DNA of 11,836 bases, from positions 1-11,836 of the forward strand of contig QUFP01000067.1 in the NCBI GenBank assembly GCA_003478935.1, in the 5' to 3' direction. Below, piece after piece: positions 5,655 through 11,271 of this stretch (position 1 is the first letter of the stretch; each line of letters starts with the position of its first letter). Position numbers and translations under genes: made by a program. Source of the DNA: Firmicutes bacterium AF25-13AC (GTDB lineage: Bacteria; Bacillota; Clostridia; Lachnospirales; Lachnospiraceae). The notes beneath the pieces were generated by a model, which was not told the origin of the DNA, did not search any database, and saw only the letters and a program-made list of their open reading frames with translations.

Positions 5655-5710
5655 AAAAGAGTGTCAAGGGCGGTCATAGACCGCAGCGTTTACCCTTGAT
5701 ACTCTTTTTT
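5655..5710. terminator. Long double-stem hairpin with T-runs on both strands (unit 1)
   Basis: Outer arms AAGAGTGTCAAGGG and CCCTTGATACTCTT enclose a perfect inner stem GCGGTC-ATA-GACCGC. T-runs follow on both strands. It separates the toxin promoter from the mob side and could be a two-way terminator. The same 56 bp is present without change in unit 2. An origin structure (single-strand origin or oriT part) is the alternative. Confidence 0.5.
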
Positions 5711-5937
5711 GTTGGCAATCATGCTGGAGGGGAAAACGGCTGTCCGTCCGTTCCGTTACTTCCCCCTGTGCTTCATTGTCCGTTCCGGCGGAAGAAAGTA
5801 AAGGGTGGTCTGCGACCATTTTTTATCTGCTGCATTCGCTGATCGGCAAGCCGAAGCTCATATTGCAGATAAAAAACAAGCCCTTGACTGTCTCCCTCCT
5901 ACACTTCCAAAGCCGCCCAAGAGGAAGTAAGCTTCAC
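5711..5937. other. Conserved structured non-coding block (unit 1)
   Basis: No convincing gene here, yet the block is nearly identical in unit 2. It contains a nested hairpin at about 5753-5803 (TTACTT with AAGTAA, CTTC with GAAG), a short hairpin plus six T at 5806-5824 (TGGTC-TGC-GACCA), and an inverted repeat with perfect 12-bp arms TTTTTTATCTGC (5819-5830) and GCAGATAAAAAA (5865-5876) around CGGC-AA-GCCG. Conserved, hairpin-rich, non-coding DNA next to the mob promoter is where oriT or a replication origin would be expected; which one cannot be told from the sequence alone. Confidence 0.45.
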
Positions 5938-5957
5938 TATATTCTTGGCAGAATATA
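5938..5957. repeat. Perfect palindromic repeat upstream of the mob promoter (unit 1)
   Basis: TATATTCT-TGGC-AGAATATA: 8-bp arms with a 4-base centre, conserved in unit 2 at 10858-10877. Possible binding site of MobC or the relaxase near oriT. Confidence 0.7.
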
Positions 5958-5963
5958 CGTACG

Positions 5964-6022
5964 AATATATCCGCTTGACAAAAGTGCTACCACCATACTA
6001 TAATATGTGTAGCGGATATATT
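5964..6022 (+). promoter_or_regulatory. mob operon promoter flanked by a 12-bp inverted repeat (unit 1)
   Basis: TTGACA (5975-5980), 18-bp spacer, TATAAT (5999-6004). AATATATCCGCT (5964-5975) touches the -35 box and its exact inverse AGCGGATATATT (6011-6022) covers the transcription start. A dimeric repressor, most simply a relaxosome protein such as MobC, could bind both arms and shut the promoter. The spacer sequence differs from unit 2 but the arms do not. Confidence 0.75.
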
Positions 6023-6023
6023 G

Positions 6024-6152
6024 CAAGTTCCCTAAAGTGTTACCACTTTAGAACTTGTGAGGGTGGCAAGCCCCCCTTCAATCCCCCTTTTAAACGAGCC
6101 GGAAGGCTCATAATATGACGGTGGTAGCACCGAAGAAAGAGAGGTCAAAGGC
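6024..6152 (+). promoter_or_regulatory. Structured leader of the mob transcript (unit 1)
   Basis: Hairpin 6024-6057 (CAAGTT/AACTTG and CTAAAGTG/CACTTTAG); a GNRA-capped hairpin GAGCC-GGAA-GGCTC at 6096-6109; and CGGTG-GTAG-CACCG just before the ribosome site. All three exist in unit 2, where the loop is GAAA instead, still GNRA. The leader is kept while the genes after it differ, so it has a role of its own: a cis-acting RNA or part of oriT. Confidence 0.5.
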
Positions 6153-6314
6153 ATGAAAAAAGATATGGATAAAATTCAGTTTGAGTACAGATACGAGGTG
6201 CAGGAGCTGATGAAAGTAATTGATAAATATGTAAAACAGAACCCGGCAGAAAAGGAAAATAAGACGCTGGAGCGTTTCTTTGACTTACTTGATGTCATGG
6301 ATATGGAGTGGTAA
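6153..6314 (+). CDS. 53-residue acidic protein of unknown function, first gene of the unit 1 mob operon
   Basis: Starts at ATG 6153 after GAGGTCAAAGG and ends four bases before mobC. The protein (starts MKKDMDKIQFEYRYEVQELM) is charged and probably helical, with acidic stretches near its end (FFDLLDVMDMEW). I do not recognise it. Unit 2 has two unrelated small genes in the same place, so this is a swap slot between the conserved leader and mobC. A modulating role in mobilization is possible from position only. Confidence 0.6.
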   Translation: MKKDMDKIQFEYRYEVQELMKVIDKYVKQNPAEKENKTLERFFDLLDVMDMEW

Positions 6315-6318
6315 GGGC

Positions 6319-6612
6319 ATGAACAAGACAAGACCAAAGCAGTTATCATTCCGAGTAAGTGAAGAAGAATACCAGCAGTTGCAGGAGAAGATTTCAGAGA
6401 GTGGAAAGAACCAGCAGGAGTATATCCTTTCCTGTGTGCTGGAGAAGCAGATCGTGAATACGGACGGTATCAAAGAACTTATCCCGGAACTGAAACGGAT
6501 AGGGAACAACCTCAACCAAATAGCAAAGAGGTGTAATGAGGGGGGAATGTTGCCGAGTGAAGCGGAAGTGCGGAAGCATGGAGAGGAGCTGAACAAGTAT
6601 GGCAGTCATTAA
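6319..6612 (+). CDS. mobC: MobC relaxosome accessory protein (unit 1/2 junction copy)
   Basis: A 97-residue MobC (PF05713 type). The N-terminal part, KQLSFRVSEEEYQQLQEKI, has the form of a ribbon-helix-helix DNA-binding domain; the C-terminal part carries the family signature IGNNLNQIAKRCN. MobC proteins bind at oriT, help open the nick region and often repress their own operon; the inverted repeat at the mob promoter is a likely target. The ATG at 6319 is chosen over an upstream frame extension because it matches the start of the other full copy and directly follows the preceding stop. It is coupled to mobA by a 14-bp overlap. Confidence 0.88.
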   Translation: MNKTRPKQLSFRVSEEEYQQLQEKISESGKNQQEYILSCVLEKQIVNTDGIKELIPELKRIGNNLNQIAKRCNEGGMLPSEAEVRKHGEELNKYGSH

Positions 6613-7708
6613 GGCGGTATCTTCAAAGGCGGGCATAGGGCACGCAATAGATTATGTGACGAAAAAAGAAAAGACAGAGGAGAAGCTTGTCAGCGGTCTG
6701 CATTGTGAGCCGGAGACGGTCAAGGAGGAAATGCAAGCCACAAAGGAGCTGTGGGGCAAGACGGACGGAAGAACCTATAAGCATTATGTGCAATCCTACC
6801 ATGAGGACGAGGAAATAACCCCGGAGCAGGCTCACAAGAACGCTGTCGAGCTGGCAGAGCATACAAAGGCATGGAAAGGGCATGAAGTTCTGATAGCCAC
6901 GCATATAGACAAGGGGCATATACACACGCACTTTATTGTCAATTCCGTAAATTATGAGAACGGTCATAAGCTCCAATGGAGTAAGCACGACCTTAAAGAC
7001 TTAAAGGAACGGTGCAACGAGCAGAGCTGGGAACAGGGCTTGCATGTGCCGGAGAAAGGAAAGACATTTGCTGGAGAAGTCCGGGAAGAAACGGTGGCAT
7101 GGAGCAAAGACACCTACCAGCTTTTGAAACAGGCAGAGCAGGGAAAGGTCAAAAGCTATGTGCAGGATATTGCCCTTGCGGTGCTGGATTGTAAGGAAAC
7201 AGCGACCAGCCGGGAAACCTTTATCCGGCTGATGAATGAAAGAGGGTACGGGGTGGACTGGCAGGACAGCCACAAGTACATCACATATACCGACTTAGCC
7301 AGGGAACAGGCAGGAGAAAAGGCTTGTAAAATCAGGGATAACAAGCTGGAAAAATACTACAATATGGATTTTGGAAAGGAGAGTATGGAGCATGAGTTTG
7401 AGAGAAATGCACGAACAGCAGAAGCAGAGCAGTCCAAGAGAGCAGCTTCAAGAGTTAAACCGACAGAGCCGGACAGAGCTGGAAAACAGTCTGCTCAAAG
7501 AAGCGTTGGCGATGTCGAGCGAGAACTGCGAGGAATTGATGAAGCAGTCAAATCAAGAACAAGTGAGGGCAGAGCAGAACAGGCAGAGAGACGCAGAGCA
7601 GAACAGGAAGCTCATCAGCGAGCTGAAGCAGAGCGTAGAGCTGCTGAAGAACAGCAACGAATTGCTTCAAGACGCTATATCGGGCGAGATTGGGAGCCTG
7701 AAAGATGA
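6599..7708 (+). CDS. mobA: MobA relaxase, MobP/PF03432 type (unit 2)
   Basis: Second full relaxase gene, 369 residues, with the same Y19 and HxDxxHxHxH motifs as the unit 1 copy, so both should be catalytically able. Differences are Ile-Val, Arg-Trp (SWEQGL), Ala-Val, Ile-Thr and Gln-Glu in the body, and Thr-Ala, Phe-Ser, Lys-Glu, Thr-Ala and Leu-Pro in the tail. The tail changes all fall in the region that also encodes mobB and are silent there. The start overlaps the end of mobC. With two relaxase genes and two probable oriT regions on one circle, transfer started at one oriT and ended at the other could release a single unit. Confidence 0.92.
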   Translation: MAVIKAVSSKAGIGHAIDYVTKKEKTEEKLVSGLHCEPETVKEEMQATKELWGKTDGRTYKHYVQSYHEDEEITPEQAHKNAVELAEHTKAWKGHEVLIATHIDKGHIHTHFIVNSVNYENGHKLQWSKHDLKDLKERCNEQSWEQGLHVPEKGKTFAGEVREETVAWSKDTYQLLKQAEQGKVKSYVQDIALAVLDCKETATSRETFIRLMNERGYGVDWQDSHKYITYTDLAREQAGEKACKIRDNKLEKYYNMDFGKESMEHEFERNARTAEAEQSKRAASRVKPTEPDRAGKQSAQRSVGDVERELRGIDEAVKSRTSEGRAEQAERRRAEQEAHQRAEAERRAAEEQQRIASRRYIGRDWEPER

Positions 7709-7964
7709 GGTTAAGGAAAACACCGTCCAAGAGGTTAGAAAGGCGTTACAGGCGAATATAGAGGCTATACAGAGGGCTACAAAGCTTCTTGAGAAGCAGT
7801 CTGATACACTTACGAGCGTGATGAAGCAGAAGATCCGGGAGCTTGAGGAAAGTAAGAACAGTTTTTTTAGATATGAGGGCTTGAAGTTGTACCTGTTTTG
7901 GGGCGGTATGGTCTGCAATATTTTAGTGTTTCTTATGCTGTTGTATGGTATGATTAGTAAGTAA
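7392..7964 (+). CDS. MobB-like coiled-coil membrane protein (unit 2)
   Basis: 190 residues, overlapping mobA by 317 bp in another frame. It is identical to the unit 1 protein up to the segment before the membrane helix, where KLRELEE becomes KIRELEE; the last eight residues differ (LLYGMISK against LASSMFGR). Homology between the units ends exactly at this gene end, so the 3' end is a recombination or cargo-insertion border: the lnu segment follows here. An earlier TTG in frame is rejected because the ATG at 7392 has the AAGGAG site and is shared by both copies. Confidence 0.8.
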   Translation: MSLREMHEQQKQSSPREQLQELNRQSRTELENSLLKEALAMSSENCEELMKQSNQEQVRAEQNRQRDAEQNRKLISELKQSVELLKNSNELLQDAISGEIGSLKDEVKENTVQEVRKALQANIEAIQRATKLLEKQSDTLTSVMKQKIRELEESKNSFFRYEGLKLYLFWGGMVCNILVFLMLLYGMISK

Positions 7965-8008
7965 AAAGAAATCGATAAATTAGAATTTTAAAAAGGAGTG
8001 TGATGACC

Positions 8009-8113
8009 ATGATTTTTGATTTTGAGCCTTGGCAATTAGATATTGATATTGACTTAACTAAACAATTATATAGAAGTTGTAAAGGAGACTTTGTATGGGT
8101 AGAAAAGAAATAA
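8009..8113 (+). CDS. 34-codon ORF overlapping the start of lnu (possible truncated gene or leader)
   Basis: Begins ATGATTTTTGATTTTGAGCC (MIFDFEPWQLDIDIDLTKQL) behind an AAGGAG site and ends inside lnu: its last 19 bases overlap the lnu start in another frame. The protein is acidic and I do not recognise it; it looks like the N-terminus of a longer protein that was cut. The overlap means ribosomes finishing here could restart on lnu, so it may set lnu expression. There is no clear promoter between mobB and this ORF. Confidence 0.55.
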   Translation: MIFDFEPWQLDIDIDLTKQLYRSCKGDFVWVEKK

Positions 8114-8586
8114 CAACAAAAGAAGATTTAATGAAAGTAATAGAATTATTCGAAAATACTGGAATTACATACTGGTTGGATGGCGGATGGGGTGTAGATA
8201 TTTTAGCTGGTAAACAAACAAGAATTCATAGAGATATAGATATAAATTTTGATGCTCAACATACGGAAAAATTGTTAAATGTGCTTTTGAATCTGGGCTA
8301 TAAAATTGATACAGACTGGAAACCGGTTAGAATAGAGTTATATAGTGATGAACTTGGTTACTTAGACATTCACCCGTTCGTTTTAAATGAGGACGGAACT
8401 TCAAAACAAGCTGATTTAGAGGGTGGATGGTATGAGTTTGAAAAAGATTACTTTGGTAGTGTTTTTTTTGAAGGCAAAACAATTCCTTGTATATCTTTAA
8501 AAGGCCAAAAAGTTTTCCATTCAGGTTATGAATTAAGAGATAAAGATAAGCATGATATTTCAATTCTTGAAAGTTTATCAAAATAA
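8095..8586 (+). CDS. lnu: Lincosamide nucleotidyltransferase, Lnu(A)/Lnu(C) type
   Basis: A 163-residue enzyme that adenylylates lincomycin and clindamycin. The nucleotidyltransferase signature is clear: YWLDGGWGVD (26-35) followed by HRDIDINFD (45-53), with D47 and D49 as likely metal ligands. LDIHPF and the C-terminal VFHSGYELRDKDKHDI are typical of small Lnu proteins. The length fits Lnu(A) (161) and Lnu(C) (about 164); I cannot decide the allele without a search. It has its own AAAGGAG site and is far more AT-rich than the backbone, so it is imported. Together with erm(B) it gives overlapping lincosamide resistance by two mechanisms on one molecule. Confidence 0.88.
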   Translation: MGRKEITTKEDLMKVIELFENTGITYWLDGGWGVDILAGKQTRIHRDIDINFDAQHTEKLLNVLLNLGYKIDTDWKPVRIELYSDELGYLDIHPFVLNEDGTSKQADLEGGWYEFEKDYFGSVFFEGKTIPCISLKGQKVFHSGYELRDKDKHDISILESLSK

Positions 8587-8636
8587 CATCGCTGTAATTT
8601 CTAAGATAAATTGCAGTTTGTCGGTACGAAGAAAAA
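8587..8636 (+). other. 3' border of the lnu segment with a weak hairpin
   Basis: CTGTAATTT and AAATTGCAG (about 8592-8618) can form a 9-bp stem with one G-T pair; no strong T-run follows, so it is at best a weak terminator. Backbone sequence resumes at about 8637. Confidence 0.4.
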
Positions 8637-8649
8637 GGTGCAAAAATGT

Positions 8650-8689
8650 ATTGATAAGATTAGCGGTCAAGGCGAGAGGGAGTGAGGTG
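8650..8689 (+). repeat. 40-bp direct repeat core, copy A of unit 2
   Basis: Same 40-bp core as 1466-1505 and 1565-1604, and identical to 8750-8789. The flanking bases vary, so the core is what is conserved. Confidence 0.9.
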
Positions 8690-8695
8690 TAGATA

Positions 8696-8724
8696 TTGAC
8701 ACTCAAAAGGCACTCCCTTATACT
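8696..8724 (+). promoter_or_regulatory. Consensus promoter of the rep operon (unit 2)
   Basis: TTGACA (8696-8701), 17-bp spacer, TATACT (8719-8724), between the two direct repeats. CACTCCCT is kept in the spacer although bases near it have changed. Confidence 0.85.
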
Positions 8725-8749
8725 TGACGGAAAAAGGTAAAAAAAACTC

Positions 8750-8789
8750 ATTGATAAGATTAGCGGTCAAGGCGAGAGGGAGTGAGGTG
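8750..8789 (+). repeat. 40-bp direct repeat core, copy B of unit 2
   Basis: Exact copy of 8650-8689, 100 bp downstream. Its end supplies GAGGTG as the ribosome site of the next gene. Confidence 0.9.
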
Positions 8790-8798
8790 CAAAAGACT

Positions 8799-8981
8799 AT
8801 GGCAAAATACACCAAAAGGAGAGATAAAAGAGGGTATGAGTGGAAGTCTGCTTATCGGGAGAAAGAAGCCCTTATGTTGGAGAGGGGATACCCGGAAGTA
8901 AGTCCTCATGATTTCTATCGGGAGTTGTTTCCGGCTGCAGTCTCCAGCAAGAGCCGGAGGACGGAAAAGGTAATATTATAG
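8799..8981 (+). CDS. 60-residue basic protein of unknown function upstream of rep (unit 2)
   Basis: Same product as 1614-1796 with one change near the end (EKVIL against EKAIL). The ATG after GAGGTG is preferred to an in-frame extension running back through the direct repeat and promoter, because the extension is not conserved in unit 1. Its stop overlaps the presumed start region of rep, as in unit 1. The near-identity suggests the protein, or the base sequence, is under constraint. Confidence 0.65.
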   Translation: MAKYTKRRDKRGYEWKSAYREKEALMLERGYPEVSPHDFYRELFPAAVSSKSRRTEKVIL

Positions 8982-9046
8982 CGACACAGATTAGACCGTC
9001 TGGCAAAGGAAGAACCCGGCAGTGGGTAATTGATGATAGTCTGAAA

Positions 9047-10216
9047 ATGCTGGATAAGGTCATAGGAGATAGGTTTGGGCTGATACCGCCTATTAGTTTT
9101 TACGGAAAGTCACACACGAAAGAGAACGCTCATGAGCTGTTTGCGGTGGTGGTGGACGTGGATTATGTAGGCAAACAGCAGTTAAAGAACCTGTTGAAGC
9201 AGTTTGGGAATGGTGTGCAGCTTCGTCCGACTTATCTTGTCAGCTCCGGCAAGGGGGTACATCTTTACTATTTCTTGCAGGAGCCGGTTCAGTTGTATCG
9301 AAACAGGGAAGAAGTGCTTGCGGAGCTGAAAGAAGCCTTTATCCGGCGGCTATGGAATGATACCAGCTCTATCCGTCCGGACAGCCCGGATATAACCGGA
9401 ATTTATCAAGGTTTCCGGTGTGTGGGGAGTCAGTCGAAGCTGGGTGCAGATTTCCCAGTAAAAGCCTATAAGCTGTCAGAGAACCGTTACACGCTGGAGG
9501 ACATAAAAGCCAGCATACCGAGCTGTAAGGTAGACCTTGCTCCGTTGTACGAGAAGCCGAGAAGAAAAAGTACCGTTACGCTGGAAGAAGCAAAGGAGCT
9601 GTACCCGGAATGGTATGAGAAGCGGATCGTGCAGGGAGAGCCGAAGCAGAAAAGTAAGAAGCAGGGCGGTACGTGGGTATGTAACGAAGCTTTATATGAG
9701 TGGTGGAAACGGAAAATAACCGAGGAAGTGAAAGCCGGAGGGCGTTACTTTTCTATTATGGCGTTGTGCTCTTATGGCTTGAAGTGTGGCATATCCGAGC
9801 AGAAGATACGGAGAGACGCCTATGCGTTCCTGGACCATTTAGAGAGCCTTACCGAGGACGAGGACAACCATTTCAGCCGGGCAGATGTGAAAGACGCTCT
9901 TCGGGCATTGAAAGGGGACAGAAAAAGGCTGTCAACGATAGCAAGCCGGGAATGGATAGAGGACAACACAAAGGTTACGATACCAGCAAATAAGCGGAAT
10001 TACAGAAAGCAAAAAGACCATGTAAAGGTTATGAATACTATGAAAGCTTTAAAAAAGCAGTTAGGAGAAGAAGTAAAAGAGGGTAGACCAAAAGGGAGTG
10101 GAACAGCGGAGCAGACAGTCAGAGAATGGCAGGAGAGCCACCCAGCAGGAAAGAAAGCGGACTGCATTCGAGAGACAGGATTGAGCAAGCCCACCGTTTA
10201 CAAGTGGTGGAAGTAG
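9047..10216 (+). CDS. rep: Plasmid replication protein with archaeo-eukaryotic primase-like domain (unit 2)
   Basis: 389 residues from the first ATG, with the same DVD (37-39), SSGKGVHLYY (66-75) and FRCVGSQSK motifs as unit 1, and the C-terminal helix-turn-helix-like KADCIRETGLSKPTVYKWWK. It ends right after WWK, whereas the unit 1 protein runs eight residues on into imported DNA. The linker before the C-terminal domain (about 10012-10106) is almost unrelated to that of unit 1, although the flanks are near identical. As in unit 1 the ATG has no ribosome site and the frame is open upstream, so translation probably begins near 8978 by coupling to the 60-codon gene. Two intact rep genes on one molecule are unusual. 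Confidence 0.8.
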   Translation: MLDKVIGDRFGLIPPISFYGKSHTKENAHELFAVVVDVDYVGKQQLKNLLKQFGNGVQLRPTYLVSSGKGVHLYYFLQEPVQLYRNREEVLAELKEAFIRRLWNDTSSIRPDSPDITGIYQGFRCVGSQSKLGADFPVKAYKLSENRYTLEDIKASIPSCKVDLAPLYEKPRRKSTVTLEEAKELYPEWYEKRIVQGEPKQKSKKQGGTWVCNEALYEWWKRKITEEVKAGGRYFSIMALCSYGLKCGISEQKIRRDAYAFLDHLESLTEDEDNHFSRADVKDALRALKGDRKRLSTIASREWIEDNTKVTIPANKRNYRKQKDHVKVMNTMKALKKQLGEEVKEGRPKGSGTAEQTVREWQESHPAGKKADCIRETGLSKPTVYKWWK

Positions 10217-10223
10217 GGCATAC

Positions 10224-10252
10224 TTGAAATGCCGAAAGGCATATGCTATAAT
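10224..10252 (+). promoter_or_regulatory. Promoter of the unit 2 antitoxin RNA
   Basis: TTGAAA (10224-10229), 17-bp spacer ending GCATATGC, TATAAT (10247-10252). It begins only eight bases after the rep stop and drives a short transcript toward the terminator at 10295. Confidence 0.85.
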
Positions 10253-10258
10253 GCCAGT

Positions 10259-10328
10259 AGGCAAGAAAGACGAAAGTGCTCATTGTGGCACGCAAAAAGC
10301 CCCGGAGGTCGCAACTCCGGGGCTTTTC
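10259..10328 (+). ncRNA. Candidate antisense antitoxin RNA of unit 2 (RNAII-like)
   Basis: About 70 nt between a perfect promoter and a strong hairpin terminator, with no reading frame of note. Bases 10263-10291 repeat, in the same orientation, the region 10437-10467 around the toxin start; since the toxin is on the other strand, the RNA is complementary to it. It pairs with GTGCCAC just before the toxin ATG, with ATGAG at the start codon, and with TTTCGTCTTTCTT (13 nt) in the coding part. GTGC and GCAC form a hairpin that holds the anti-start bases in its loop. Size, convergent layout and shared terminator match RNAII of the pAD1 par locus (about 65 nt). Confidence 0.75.
10295..10328. terminator. 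Two-way terminator shared by antitoxin RNA and toxin mRNA (unit 2)
   Basis: AAAAGCCCCGGAG and CTCCGGGGCTTTT form a perfect stem around a 7-base loop, with A- and T-runs that serve both strands. Convergent transcripts from 10259 and from about 10501 would both end here. Confidence 0.92.
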
Positions 10329-10372
10329 TATTCCGTTGTGGCAAGGTGGCTTATTCCTTAGGCTGGCTACCG

Positions 10373-10459
10373 CTATTTATCTCCGTCCAGCCATTTGCAG
10401 ATGTAGTAGGCGACTACACTTGCCAAGACAGAGAGTAAGAAAGACGAAAATATACTCAT
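10373..10459 (-). CDS. Small hydrophobic toxin peptide, unit 2 (type I toxin-antitoxin candidate)
   Basis: A 28-residue peptide on the minus strand: MSIFSSFLLSVLASVVAYY, then ICKWLDGDK. One membrane helix is followed by a short charged tail, the build of Fst-like and related type I toxins that damage the membrane. The ATG (10457-10459) has AGGGGGTG eight bases upstream; the longer open frame upstream is leader RNA, not protein. The mRNA would start near 10501 and end at 10295, about 205 nt, close to RNAI of pAD1. CACCCC in the leader can pair with GGGGTG of the ribosome site, so translation is probably held back even without the antitoxin. The role is presumably plasmid maintenance by killing of plasmid-free cells; toxicity is inferred, not shown. 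Confidence 0.75.
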   Translation of the reverse strand: MSIFSSFLLSVLASVVAYYICKWLDGDK

Positions 10460-10507
10460 GGTGGCACACCCCCTTTCTGTACCTGTATAGGGGTGGTAGC
10501 GTCGCTC

Positions 10508-10536
10508 ATTATACCATAGTGGCAGAAATGCCACAA
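10508..10536 (-). promoter_or_regulatory. Promoter of the unit 2 toxin
   Basis: On the minus strand: TTGTGG (10531-10536), 17-bp spacer ending TGG, TATAAT (10508-10513); extended -10. Same -35, spacing and -10 as unit 1. Confidence 0.8.
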
Positions 10537-10574
10537 GAAGCCATTTCCCCTTGTTTATTATCAAAGCCATAAGG

Positions 10575-10630
10575 AAAAGAGTGTCAAGGGCGGTCATAGA
10601 CCGCAGCGTTTACCCTTGATACTCTTTTTT
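10575..10630. terminator. Long double-stem hairpin with T-runs on both strands (unit 2)
   Basis: Identical to 5655-5710. Full conservation of both arms and the loop between diverged units supports a function. Confidence 0.5.
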
Positions 10631-10857
10631 GTTGGCTATAATGCCGGAGGGGAAAACGGCTGTCCGTCCGTTCCGTTACTTCCCCCTGTGCTTCATTGTC
10701 CGTTCCGGCGGAAGAAAGTAAAGGGTGGTCTGCGACCATTTTTTATCTGCTGTACTCGCTGATCGGCAAGCCGAAGCTCATACTGCAGATAAAAAACAAG
10801 CCCTTGACTTTCTTCCACCTACACTTCCAAAGTCGCCCAAGAGGAAGTAAGCTCCAC
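10631..10857. other. Conserved structured non-coding block (unit 2)
   Basis: Counterpart of 5711-5937. It keeps the nested hairpin, the TGGTC-TGC-GACCA hairpin with six T (10726-10744) and the 12-bp-arm inverted repeat (10739-10750 with 10785-10796). A few loop bases differ, the stems do not. One local difference: GGCTATAATGCC at about 10636 in this unit reads GGCAATCATGCT in unit 1, so a possible -10 box exists only here. Candidate oriT or replication origin. Confidence 0.45.
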
Positions 10858-10877
10858 TATATTCTTGGCAGAATATA
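10858..10877. repeat. Perfect palindromic repeat upstream of the mob promoter (unit 2)
   Basis: Same TATATTCT-TGGC-AGAATATA as in unit 1, 6 bp upstream of the operator arm of the mob promoter. Confidence 0.7.
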
Positions 10878-10883
10878 CGCACG

Positions 10884-10941
10884 AATATATCCGCTTGATA
10901 TAGGGTGTCTATCATGCTATAATATGTGTAGCGGATATATT
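10884..10941 (+). promoter_or_regulatory. mob operon promoter flanked by a 12-bp inverted repeat (unit 2)
   Basis: TTGATA (10895-10900), 17-bp spacer, TATAAT (10918-10923), with AATATATCCGCT at 10884-10895 and AGCGGATATATT at 10930-10941. The spacer is different from unit 1 in sequence and length, but both arms are exact, as expected of an operator. Confidence 0.75.
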
Positions 10942-10942
10942 G

Positions 10943-11069
10943 CAAGTTCCCTAAAGTGTTACCACTTTAGAACTTGTGAGGGTGGCAAGCCCCCCTTCAA
11001 TCCCCCTTGAAGCAGAGCCGAAAGGCTCATAATGTGACGGTGGTAGCACCGAAGAAAGTGAGGTCGCAA
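10943..11069 (+). promoter_or_regulatory. Structured leader of the mob transcript (unit 2)
   Basis: Same three hairpins as in unit 1: 10943-10976, GAGCC-GAAA-GGCTC at 11015-11028, and CGGTG-GTAG-CACCG before the ribosome site. The GNRA loop changes from GGAA to GAAA while the stem is kept. Confidence 0.5.
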
Positions 11070-11255
11070 ATGAAAATCAGCGGAGCAAAAACAATAGCGG
11101 AATACAAAGAAATCAGAGCCAAGAAAATTCAGAAATGGATTGATAGCCATTTTGTTGAAGGTTCTGTAAAGTGGGAATTTGACGGAGCAAATGCGATAAA
11201 GGTAACGGACAAGACCGGCGATAGCATGTTAGTACAGTTGTCCGAAATTGATTAA
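11070..11255 (+). CDS. 61-residue protein of unknown function, first gene of the unit 2 mob operon
   Basis: ATG at 11070 after GAGG; the open frame upstream is leader RNA that is conserved in unit 1 without coding. The N-terminal half is basic and helical (KTIAEYKEIRAKKIQKWID), the C-terminal half probably beta-rich (VKWEFDGANAIKVTDKTGDS). I do not recognise the family. It occupies the slot held by an unrelated 53-residue gene in unit 1. Confidence 0.6.
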   Translation: MKISGAKTIAEYKEIRAKKIQKWIDSHFVEGSVKWEFDGANAIKVTDKTGDSMLVQLSEID

Positions 11256-11271
11256 CAGGAGGGAAACAAAA

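Larger units (their letters stand above)
1..6536. repeat. Backbone unit 1 (erm(B)-bearing copy)
   Basis: First of two head-to-tail backbone copies. Segments 1 to about 1405, 1466 to about 3014, 5461-6152 and 6326-6536 match unit 2 closely, with scattered single-base differences. The cargo at about 3016-5460 and the small gene at 6153-6314 are private to this unit. Divergence is spread along the length, so this is not a fresh duplication; joining of two related plasmids by homologous recombination fits better. Confidence 0.85.

Noticed and set aside
5567..6003. Plus-strand ORFs of 75-91 codons through the conserved non-coding block (and their unit 2 counterparts).
   Set aside because: They cross several hairpins and promoters, have no ribosome sites and are not coupled to neighbours; the hairpins explain the conservation better.
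10620..10641. Possible extra promoter in unit 2 (TATAAT at about 10636).
   Set aside because: The best -35 (TTGATA) is only 15 bp away and lies in the terminator stem, and unit 1 has lost the -10 box, so a conserved role is unlikely.
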